Source of the DNA: a candidate division Zixibacteria bacterium 4484_93
GTDB taxonomy: Bacteria > UBP14 > UBA6098 > 4484-93
Assembly: GCA_002085385.1 (NCBI GenBank)
Contig: NATO01000036.1
Location: 1-9,751 of the forward strand
Direction: 5' to 3'
Length of the DNA stretch: 9,751 nucleotides
In this document: positions 1 through 6,386 of the stretch, piece after piece
Layout of the letters: every line of letters starts with the position of its first letter
Position numbering within the stretch: the first letter of the stretch is position 1
Program-made: the position numbers and the translations under genes
The notes under the pieces: model-generated
What the model was told of the DNA's origin: nothing
The model's input: the letters and a program-made list of their open reading frames with translations, nothing else
The model's database searches: none

Positions 1-1221
1 GCTCACAGTAGCCCATACTGTATGGGGACAAATATCTCTGGATATTACGAGGATTACGCCGATTATTACCTCTATACCCCACGAATTATGCTTGGCGGGT
101 CAAACCATCCATATTTCACATTCTGGCACTGGTATCAGACAGAGGAGGGAAGAGACGGCGGTGTAGTGGAAATTTCGACCGACGATGGAGACACATGGGA
201 GGTTCTGTTTCCCGAAGATGGATACCCGACACCGGAAATGGGAACAGGCTCGTCCATATCGGGGCTGCCCGGCTTCTCGGGGACAAGCGATGGCTGGGAA
301 AAGGTAGAATGCAGCCTACTGGACTATATCGATTACACCGTCTACATCCGGTTTCACTTTGGGGCAACAGAAATCCTATCCGATTACCCTGGCTGGTATG
401 TGGATGATGTCGGTGCCTCCGAGGCGTTCGGGGTGATACACGGCACAGTCGACCTGAGATACTCTGACAATGACAGCGGGGTGATAGTAAGCGTTGAGGG
501 GCAGAATGTTGCCGACACAACGGACATCGACGGAACATTCTTCCTCGACTCGGTTATGATAGGGATATGGAGGGTAAATTTCTCCTGTTCGCACTACCTA
601 CCGTACGCCTTAGATGGCGTGACAATCGGTAAAGATGATACACTTGAGATAAATACCTCCCTTTCGCCCGAGCTTTACAATGTCGACCTCGAGATAGACG
701 ATGGTAGGCTGTCTGCGACTCCGGACTCCGGTGAAACCTGGGGCTGGGGAGAACCCGATACATCACTTATCCCTCTGCCAGGGGCACATTCTGGAACACA
801 CTGCTGGGGAACTATCTTAAACGGGAACTACCCGAACATTGCCGACCTTTCACTCGACCTGCAACTCTTTACCGGGGACCTTGTGAACCCTGTGCTTACC
901 TTCTGGCAGTGGTATCAGTTCGATGGTGAGTTCGAGAGTAGATATTTTGATGGCGGGAATGTTAAGTTGTCCACAGATGGCGGTGAGAGTTTCTCTGTGA
1001 TAGAACCAGTAGGTGGATACCCTGGTACTATATCCTCCCATAATCCATTCATAGGCGGAGAGCCTGGCTTCGGTGGCATGGAGACAGGGAACTTCTGGCA
1101 CCTCGTCGTGTTCGACCTGTCGGATGTTGATACAAACTTCGTAATCATTCGCTGGGAGGTGGGCACAGACGGCTCCGGAAACGCAATAGGCTGGTATATC
1201 GATGATATAAAAATCACCGAA
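1..1221 (+). repeat. Tandem duplicated extracellular domain within the coding region
   Basis: Two diverged copies of one protein domain lie at about 1-423 and 784-1221, separated by a regulatory-like beta-sandwich domain. The aligned landmarks are AHSSPYCMGT/AHSGTHCWGT, YFTFWHWYQ/VLTFWQWYQ, STDDGDTW/STDGGESF, GLPGFSG/GEPGFGG and GWYVDDV/GWYIDDI. The similarity is at protein level only, so this is an old duplication rather than a recent DNA repeat. Confidence 0.8.
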
Positions 1222-1515
1222 AGAGAAAATATCCTCGGGGCAAACAGATTGCCTGAAATCTGCAAAATCGATGCATTCCCCAACCCGTTTAACTCAAACA
1301 CGAAAATCGAGTTCACGACAAGTTCCTCTGGCAGAACCACCGTTTCTGTGTTTAACATCCTCGGGAGAAGGGTCGAAACGCTCATCGATGAGCAACTCCC
1401 CGCTGGATACCACAGCACCAACTGGAATGCGGAACAATTCCCATCGGGGGTTTATCTCATCTCGCTTACCTGTAATGGTGAGAGAGAGGTTAAGAAAATT
1501 CTCCTGCTGAGATAA
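1..1515 (+). CDS. Secreted protein with tandem immune-inhibitor-A-like domains and T9SS sorting domain (5' partial)
   Basis: The frame is open to the first base of the window, so the gene starts upstream. The ATG at 22 is internal: the codons before it read AHSSPYC and match the start of a second domain copy (AHSGTHC, from 784). Numbering from that ATG, the domains are: extracellular copy 1 (to about residue 134); a carboxypeptidase-regulatory-like beta sandwich (about 138-215, with DTTDIDGTF); extracellular copy 2 (about 220-400); and a C-terminal T9SS type A sorting domain (about 412-497, with FPNPFN, LPAGYH and PSGVYLI). The copies share CxGT, a TFWxWYQ segment, DGG followed by STDxG, PGF and GWYxDD. 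They resemble the non-catalytic domains of immune inhibitor A-type peptidases and MAM-like modules. The protein is probably exported across the outer membrane and anchored or released. No catalytic site lies in the visible part. A peptidase domain upstream is possible but unseen. The function is unknown. Confidence 0.85.
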   Translation, partial: AHSSPYCMGTNISGYYEDYADYYLYTPRIMLGGSNHPYFTFWHWYQTEEGRDGGVVEISTDDGDTWEVLFPEDGYPTPEMGTGSSISGLPGFSGTSDGWEKVECSLLDYIDYTVYIRFHFGATEILSDYPGWYVDDVGASEAFGVIHGTVDLRYSDNDSGVIVSVEGQNVADTTDIDGTFFLDSVMIGIWRVNFSCSHYLPYALDGVTIGKDDTLEINTSLSPELYNVDLEIDDGRLSATPDSGETWGWGEPDTSLIPLPGAHSGTHCWGTILNGNYPNIADLSLDLQLFTGDLVNPVLTFWQWYQFDGEFESRYFDGGNVKLSTDGGESFSVIEPVGGYPGTISSHNPFIGGEPGFGGMETGNFWHLVVFDLSDVDTNFVIIRWEVGTDGSGNAIGWYIDDIKITERENILGANRLPEICKIDAFPNPFNSNTKIEFTTSSSGRTTVSVFNILGRRVETLIDEQLPAGYHSTNWNAEQFPSGVYLISLTCNGEREVKKILLLR

Positions 1516-1543
1516 ACACTGGAGATGGCACAACAGTTTTCAT

Positions 1544-1558
1544 CTATTCATAGAATAG
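1544..1558 (+). other. Small inverted repeat in the intergenic gap between the two secreted-protein genes
   Basis: CTATTC-ATA-GAATAG is a perfect 6-bp stem with a 3-nt loop in the 59-nt gap between the two plus-strand genes. It has no T run after it and lies just upstream of the next ribosome binding site. It is unlikely to be a terminator. It may be chance or a minor mRNA structure. The two genes are close enough to be cotranscribed. Confidence 0.3.
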
Positions 1559-1564
1559 CCTTAA

Positions 1565-1571
1565 AGGGAGG
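1565..1571 (+). promoter_or_regulatory. Ribosome binding site of the second secreted-protein gene
   Basis: AGGGAGG sits three bases before the ATG at 1575. It supports that start, as does the typical signal peptide that follows. Confidence 0.75.
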
Positions 1572-1574
1572 AAT

Positions 1575-3008
1575 ATGAAGAGATACCTGTATATTTTGTC
1601 TATCATTTTTTTACTTTCAGGTGCATCGTCTCTGACGGCGCAGTTTGCCGACACATTTAACATCTACATTATGGACTGCTCTGGTCCCGATAATCTAATT
1701 GTCGTGCCAGACTCAATGGGGATGGAATACGAGACTACACCGACATTTGAACTTCTCAACTCGATGTTAACTCTAAACAGTTACGCCACGGCAGTAGCAG
1801 GCGAGTGGATGATAGACTCCGTGTCAGTCGATGTAGGAACAGAACTACCGCCACTCGATGCATACGATATGATATTCCTAACAACAGGCTGGCCCTCATC
1901 AGGTGGAAGGATGCTTGCCGACTGGGAATTGGACAGTCTTATCTCATTCATCGACCCACCCGAGATACCCTTACGGGGAAAACCGAGGGGGCTTTTTATC
2001 GAGGGAAACGATTTCGCTTATAACTACGGAGACACATCCGCACTACATTCTACATATCATCCAATATTCGACTATCTTGCCTGTCTCCTTCTGGATACGA
2101 CAGGCCCACACTTCACGATGCTTCACGGATTCCCTGGCTCACTTGCAGATGGATTGGATGATATTACATACTATGGTACAGAGGACACGGGGCCAAGGGA
2201 GTCGGTGGATGATATCGATATGAATCTGGAATCTCCTGCGGCTCCATACGCAAGCTTTGTGTTCACTGGGGTAGAGTCCAAGTCTCCTGCCAGAGGGATG
2301 CAGAGACGCTCTTTTCCACCATTACACAAGGATACAGAGTTTATGGTCGGGGCAACGGTGTATCTGCCGTTTATATTCGGGAATATCGATAACTCATTGC
2401 CATCAAATATAAAACTCTATCTTATGGCAAGGATACTTAACTTCTTCGTTCCACCCAGGGTGGATATGGATACGGTATCCCTCCCCGATACATTCTATAT
2501 AGGGACAAGCTATCCCTTGACCTGTTTCAAGCACGACAATTTCGAGGGGGCAACATTCTTGCTCTCCGTCTCATACGACAGTATGTCGACCTGGGACACA
2601 ATCGCTACCAGCTATTCGAGCCCGGATGAGTCAATATTTACCGTCAATTTTATACCTGATATCATCACCGATAACCTCTTCTTCAACCTATCGGGAACAG
2701 ATGTTGTCGGAAATTACACCGAGAAGATATACGGGCCATTCATTGTTAGCTCTCCCACCGGCATAGAAACATCACAACCCGGTAGAGTTGGGCTCTCTGC
2801 ATACCCGAACCCGTTCAATCGAACGGTTGTCATCCGAACAGCAGGAGGAAAGACAGTTTCTATCTACGATGTGAAGGGGAAACTCATTGCCAGGATACCT
2901 GTTGATGGTTCAACTGCAAGATGGAGCCCGAAAGAGCTTCCAGCCGGCGTGTATATAGCAAGAACGGATGGCCAAAGCAGAACGCTAAAGCTACTGTTCT
3001 TGAAATGA
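1575..3008 (+). CDS. Secreted protein with alpha/beta N-terminal domain and T9SS sorting domain
   Basis: This 477-residue protein begins with a signal peptide (KR, then a hydrophobic stretch to about residue 20, likely cleaved after LTAQ). Residues about 27-290 look like an alpha/beta domain: a strand with IYIMDCSG (30-37), then YDMIFLTTGW (97-106) and GKPRGLFIEGNDFAYNYG (135-152). This order recalls the glutamine-amidotransferase-like (ThuA-like) fold seen in other surface proteins of this kind, but I see no convincing catalytic Cys-His pair, so any enzyme role is doubtful. Residues about 294-395 look like an Ig/fibronectin-type beta domain. Residues about 405-477 form a T9SS type A sorting domain, with AYPNPFN (409-415), LPAGVYIAR and a basic tail. 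The protein is therefore predicted to be exported through the T9SS. The gene follows the preceding secreted-protein gene by 59 nt and converges on the LptG-like gene. The specific function is not recognised. Confidence 0.85.
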   Translation: MKRYLYILSIIFLLSGASSLTAQFADTFNIYIMDCSGPDNLIVVPDSMGMEYETTPTFELLNSMLTLNSYATAVAGEWMIDSVSVDVGTELPPLDAYDMIFLTTGWPSSGGRMLADWELDSLISFIDPPEIPLRGKPRGLFIEGNDFAYNYGDTSALHSTYHPIFDYLACLLLDTTGPHFTMLHGFPGSLADGLDDITYYGTEDTGPRESVDDIDMNLESPAAPYASFVFTGVESKSPARGMQRRSFPPLHKDTEFMVGATVYLPFIFGNIDNSLPSNIKLYLMARILNFFVPPRVDMDTVSLPDTFYIGTSYPLTCFKHDNFEGATFLLSVSYDSMSTWDTIATSYSSPDESIFTVNFIPDIITDNLFFNLSGTDVVGNYTEKIYGPFIVSSPTGIETSQPGRVGLSAYPNPFNRTVVIRTAGGKTVSIYDVKGKLIARIPVDGSTARWSPKELPAGVYIARTDGQSRTLKLLFLK

Positions 3009-3023
3009 GCTACTCATTGTAGC
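3004..3023. repeat. Overlapping small palindromes spanning the convergent stop codons
   Basis: AATGAG-CTA-CTCATT (3004-3018) and GCTAC-TCATT-GTAGC (3009-3023) are two perfect, mutually exclusive inverted repeats. They contain the TGA of the plus-strand gene (3006-3008) and the TAG of the minus-strand gene (3010-3012). Neither is followed by a proper T run on the relevant strand, so terminator function is weakly supported. Confidence 0.4.
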
Positions 3024-4089
3024 GGAAAAAAATATATAGTCCACAGGCAAGAAAGACAATATTTCCAAGGAAAGCGGCAGCAACAGGTGGGAGGTCACCA
3101 CTGTAGCCCAGAGCCTGCCCAAAGCGGAGAAGTACATAGTATATGAACGAGAAGAACGCCCCCTCACCGATACCGAAGAGGAACCCACCACGGCGAAAGT
3201 GAAAAGAGAGCGGCAGAACAAGAAAGAGAATAATCAGATTTGTCATAGGGTAGGCTACCTTGACCAGAAGGTCAACACGCTCTTTTGTGACAGGGGCACC
3301 GGAGGAACGAAGCTTCTTTATATAAAGCGCGAGGTCAACTATTCCCATCTCATCCGGAGAGACCTGAACATATCTGAATTCATCGGGGGACTCATCTATC
3401 GGTGCAATCAATGTGTCAAACGGGAAAGCTGTCTCCTTCTCACCCTGAAAAATGCGGTCAACCCCGTTCACGAGGAGCCAGGTATTTCCCTTCCGAAATA
3501 TCCTTTCCGCGTCGATACGGCGGACAACCCTGCTTTCGTCGAAGAACTGCACAACAACACGGTCTCCTCTCTCCTGCTTCGGGCGGTATGTATGGAAATA
3601 GTAAATTTTGCCACCCTCAGACTGATAAAGATAGTTCACAAGAAGCCTTGGACTCTGCCGGTAGCGTCTCTTAAGGATTTTCTCACGGCGAATCCGGTTC
3701 TTAAGCAAGTTGGTCCTTGGAACAATAAATTCTGACAGCAGAAAAACGGATACAACAACAAGAAAACCGACAAACAGTATCGGAAGAGAAATCCTCGCTG
3801 TACCTATCCCACAGGAACGGATAGCCACTATCTCATAGTTCTTATTCTTGATGGAAGCCGAGAAACCACCCGCGAGAAGAACAGCAATCGGAGCGGTGAG
3901 AGTAAGAATATAAGGGATATAATAAATATAATACAGAACCACCGTCTTAACAGGCGTATGACTGTCGACGAACTTGTCGAGATTTTCTACGAGGTCAACC
4001 AGAACAAACACGACAACGAATGCAACAAAGGCAAGCAAAAGTATCCGCAGGAAATCTGCTGTAATATACCTGTCAAGGAGCTTCATCAT
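3010..4089 (-). CDS. lptG: LptF/LptG-family LPS export permease, LptG-like
   Basis: This is an inner-membrane subunit of the Lpt ABC system, which extracts lipopolysaccharide from the inner membrane and passes it to the periplasmic bridge (family knowledge, YjgP/YjgQ). The 359 residues fit the family. The N-terminus LLDRYITADFL and the following LVDLVENLDKF segment look LptG-like. Three membrane spans (about 12-34, 52-73, 100-125) are followed by a periplasmic beta-rich domain (about 130-270) and three more spans (about 272-296, 303-325, 335-355). The start overlaps the stop of the upstream transporter gene by 4 nt (ATGA), and there is no good Shine-Dalgarno sequence, so translational coupling is likely. 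A second in-frame ATG follows directly at 4086. Only one member of the LptF/LptG pair is visible, and LptF remains an alternative assignment. Confidence 0.85.
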   Translation of the reverse strand: MMKLLDRYITADFLRILLLAFVAFVVVFVLVDLVENLDKFVDSHTPVKTVVLYYIYYIPYILTLTAPIAVLLAGGFSASIKNKNYEIVAIRSCGIGTARISLPILFVGFLVVVSVFLLSEFIVPRTNLLKNRIRREKILKRRYRQSPRLLVNYLYQSEGGKIYYFHTYRPKQERGDRVVVQFFDESRVVRRIDAERIFRKGNTWLLVNGVDRIFQGEKETAFPFDTLIAPIDESPDEFRYVQVSPDEMGIVDLALYIKKLRSSGAPVTKERVDLLVKVAYPMTNLIILFLVLPLSFHFRRGGFLFGIGEGAFFSFIYYVLLRFGQALGYSGDLPPVAAAFLGNIVFLACGLYIFFRYNE

Positions 4090-5366
4090 ATATGCATCAG
4101 ATACCTGAAATAGATATATAACGAGCTTATCACAAGCGACTCGAACACAACCGGTATCCCGAAACGAGCAAACTCAAGGAAACTTACGGGATGCTTGTAC
4201 TTCTTTGATAAATCGACTACAAGGACATTGGCGGATGCACCGATAGCGGTCGCGTTCCCGCCGAGACAGGAACCAAGAGCAAGTGACCACCAGAAGACAT
4301 TCCCGACATGAACACCGGACAGTCCGCCGATTACCTGTTTGATGAGCGGAACCATTGCCGCAGTATAGGGGATATTGTCGATTATTCCTGAGACAGCAGC
4401 AGAGAACCACAAGATGAGCATCGATGTGAAACCGACCCGACCATGAGTAAGGGATAAAACAGCCCTACCGAGATACTCTATCACCCCAACCTTCTCGAGT
4501 GCTCCAACAACCATAAAAAGCCCGATGAAGAAGAAAAGTGTGGTCCACTCAACACTGGAAAGCGCTTTCCCCACATCCTCACCGGAGATAATAAGGAGAA
4601 GCATTGCACCAAAAAGGGCAATAACAGAAGGGAGAACACCCATAGCATCATGAAGCAGGAAACCGACAAGAACCAGTGATAAGACAAAAAGCGACTTCCA
4701 CATAAGCGGTCGATTCTGAATTGCACGGGATGGCTCCATCGACAGGATGCGTGCACGAATGTCCCTCGATGTTCTGAGCTGTTTCCTGTATTTCAGATAA
4801 AGATTGAAAGCAAAAACAGCCAGGATTATAAGCACCACAGGGGCGAGATTGAGGATGAAACTGATGAACGATAGCCCTGCAGCACTTCCTATGATGATGT
4901 TTGGTGGGTCACCTATTAGTGTCGCTGTACCGCCAATGTTCGACGCTATAACCTCCGACAGAAGATACGGAACATAACTTATCTCGAGCCTCTCCGCTAT
5001 GAGGATAGATATGGGGCACATCAAAAGAACCGTAGTCACATTGTCGAGGAACATCGAGATGAAAGCGGTAGCAAGGCTCAAAAATATCAGTATCAGAAGT
5101 GGACGCCCACCAGCAAGCCTGGAAAGGGAAATAGCAATATACTCAAAGAGACCACTCTTTGAGGTTATGTTGACTATCACCATCATACCAGCAAGTAGAA
5201 ATATTACATTCCAATCGACAAACTGGAACGGCTCGTTCTCCTTCAGGACACCAACCAGTGCAAAGAGGGTACCGACAAAAAGGGCTATCGTCGTCTTATT
5301 CATCCGCTCCGTTGCGATGATAATATACATCGCCAGAAAAACCAGCAAAACGAGAATTGCTACCAT
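4086..5366 (-). CDS. ArsB/NhaD-type ion transporter (SLC13/CitM-like superfamily)
   Basis: This 426-residue polytopic membrane protein belongs to the ion-transporter superfamily that includes ArsB, NhaD and the P protein. It shows the internal two-fold repeat of the family. SMFLDNVTTVLLMCP (104-118) pairs with SGIIDNIPYTAAMVP (326-340), and SNIGGTATLIGDPPN (142-156) pairs with SCLGGNATAIGASAN (366-380). The conserved Asp-Asn in each half and the Gly-rich reentrant motifs are present. About ten or more hydrophobic spans are visible. The substrate cannot be read from sequence: Na+/H+ exchange, arsenite, or a dicarboxylate or other anion are all possible. A GAGGG Shine-Dalgarno lies close to the upstream stop codon, with 15 nt between the genes. 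The upstream gene encodes a soluble EIIA/CBS protein that probably regulates it. The LptG-like gene overlaps its 3' end. Confidence 0.85.
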   Translation of the reverse strand: MVAILVLLVFLAMYIIIATERMNKTTIALFVGTLFALVGVLKENEPFQFVDWNVIFLLAGMMVIVNITSKSGLFEYIAISLSRLAGGRPLLILIFLSLATAFISMFLDNVTTVLLMCPISILIAERLEISYVPYLLSEVIASNIGGTATLIGDPPNIIIGSAAGLSFISFILNLAPVVLIILAVFAFNLYLKYRKQLRTSRDIRARILSMEPSRAIQNRPLMWKSLFVLSLVLVGFLLHDAMGVLPSVIALFGAMLLLIISGEDVGKALSSVEWTTLFFFIGLFMVVGALEKVGVIEYLGRAVLSLTHGRVGFTSMLILWFSAAVSGIIDNIPYTAAMVPLIKQVIGGLSGVHVGNVFWWSLALGSCLGGNATAIGASANVLVVDLSKKYKHPVSFLEFARFGIPVVFESLVISSLYIYFRYLMHI

Positions 5367-5381
5367 AGATGCTTACCCTCT

Positions 5382-6287
5382 TTATCCGAAGACAATCTTT
5401 GAGATAAGGTCACGGCGGGAAACTATCCCTGCGAGTTTGCCAGAGCTGTCCTTTACATAAACATATCGCCTGTGACGCTTTATCATAATAAATGCAATCT
5501 GGGTTATTGGGGCGTCCTCTCTAACGACAGGAATATTGCGGTTCATTATCTTACCAGCTGGTGTATCTTTGTCCTTCTCAAAGAAGGAAATAAACGGCTC
5601 AAACACGGTTAGAAAAGACATATCCTTTAGCATAAGTGTATAGTCGGGGAAACCAAGTTTGAGGATTTCGTATCCCGTGACCTCACCTGCTATTTCCCCA
5701 CCGGCATCGAGGATAGGAATGGTATCTATCTTGTGCTTGAAAAACATTTCAACAATCTCACCCAGGGTGGTGTCTTCTTTCGCGGAGACAATCTCCCTTT
5801 TCATCACATTGCTGGCGAATACCACCTCGCCGACATCGATGTTGAGAGAATCTATATAATCCACAACATCAGCAGGGGCTTTTGCCGAGAGAAGGATTTT
5901 TCTTGCATCTTTAGCAGAGAGAAGCTCAGAAAACGCCGCGTTGAGGTTTATCATAAGTGAGTTCTTACTCGGAGGAGCGAGCACAAGATAGATAAAATGC
6001 ACCTTTTTCCTGTCGATGGCGCCCCAGTCCACTCCATCGGGGGAGATAGCGAAGAGAAGATAGAGGTCAGATAGGGAATCAAGCCTTGCATGTGGGAAAG
6101 CAACCTCCTCCGTCCCTGTGGTCATATTCTTTTCACGCTCAAGAAGGGCAGAAAGCGCCCCCCTTGGGTCAGGAAGGGATTCTTGCTCCGTGAGCTCATC
6201 GACAAGCACTCTTATAGCGGATTCCTTATCACCGGCTGAGAAACCAAGCAGAACAACATTTCGGGAAATAAGTGAAGATAGTTTCAT
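5382..6287 (-). CDS. PTS EIIA-like domain fused to a CBS-domain pair, probable transporter regulator
   Basis: This is a 301-residue soluble protein. Residues about 1-150 form a PTS EIIA type-2 (fructose/mannitol/Ntr) domain with the phosphorylatable histidine at 66 in EVAFPHARLD. Residues about 158-301 form a CBS pair (CBS1 about 161-213, VMKREIVSAKEDTTL to GEVTGYEIL; CBS2 about 247-301, IMNRNIPVV to GIVSRRDLI), a module that usually binds adenine nucleotides. The second histidine found near the end of many EIIA domains is missing: the PPSKNSLMINL region has none. No EI, HPr or EIIBC gene is nearby, so sugar transport is unlikely. A regulatory role on the adjacent transporter is inferred. The ATG at 6287 has no Shine-Dalgarno, and an in-frame TAA lies five codons upstream, so no earlier start exists. 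The domain begins at once, which supports this start. Confidence 0.85.
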   Translation of the reverse strand: MKLSSLISRNVVLLGFSAGDKESAIRVLVDELTEQESLPDPRGALSALLEREKNMTTGTEEVAFPHARLDSLSDLYLLFAISPDGVDWGAIDRKKVHFIYLVLAPPSKNSLMINLNAAFSELLSAKDARKILLSAKAPADVVDYIDSLNIDVGEVVFASNVMKREIVSAKEDTTLGEIVEMFFKHKIDTIPILDAGGEIAGEVTGYEILKLGFPDYTLMLKDMSFLTVFEPFISFFEKDKDTPAGKIMNRNIPVVREDAPITQIAFIMIKRHRRYVYVKDSSGKLAGIVSRRDLISKIVFG

Positions 6288-6296
6288 TATAGTGGA

Positions 6297-6324
6297 AATT
6301 TAGCAAATAGTTGTCATTTGTCAA
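6297..6324 (-). promoter_or_regulatory. Putative sigma-70-type promoter of the EIIA/CBS-transporter-lptG operon
   Basis: On the minus strand a perfect TTGACA (-35, 6324-6319) is followed by a 16-nt spacer and TAAATT (-10, 6302-6297, four of six matches to TATAAT). Transcription would start around 6290, only about three bases before the ATG at 6287. The -35 is part of a TGACAA direct repeat (TGACAA-A-TGACAA, 6311-6323), which might be an operator or chance. The promoter begins directly after the T run of the ftsZ terminator. Confidence 0.5.
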
Positions 6325-6326
6325 AT

Positions 6327-6359
6327 AAAAAAGGCTGCCCACCAAGCGAGGGGTGGGCA
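6327..6359 (-). terminator. Intrinsic terminator downstream of ftsZ
   Basis: Read on the minus strand, TGCCCACC (6359-6352) and GGTGGGCA (6343-6336) form a perfect 8-bp GC-rich stem with an 8-nt loop. It is followed by GCC and six T residues (6332-6327). It is well formed, lies 27 nt after the ftsZ stop, and should end the division operon before the EIIA operon begins. Confidence 0.9.
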
Positions 6360-6386
6360 ACCCAAGCAGGGAGAGAAGAGAGAGAG

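Noticed and set aside
22..24. ATG at 22 as the true start of the first secreted-protein gene
   Set aside because: The frame stays open to base 1, and the preceding codons match the beginning of the second domain copy, so the start is beyond the left edge.
915..1421. Open frame on the minus strand opposite the first secreted-protein gene
   Set aside because: It is antisense to a gene with clear domain motifs and a sorting domain. The composition of its translation looks like a shadow frame.
1526..1556. Possible promoter for the second secreted-protein gene (TAGAAT at 1551-1556)
   Set aside because: The -10-like hexamer is good, but there is no acceptable -35 at the proper distance, and the hexamer overlaps a small hairpin next to the ribosome binding site.
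3199..3735. Long open frame on the plus strand opposite the LptG-like gene
   Set aside because: It is fully antisense to a well-supported membrane-protein gene, its translation has no recognisable domain, and it has no convincing ribosome binding site.
6285..6290. TATAAT overlapping the EIIA start codon as a -10 box
   Set aside because: It overlaps the ATG itself and lies 27 nt from the TTGACA, so transcription would start inside the gene. The TAAATT 16 nt from TTGACA fits better.
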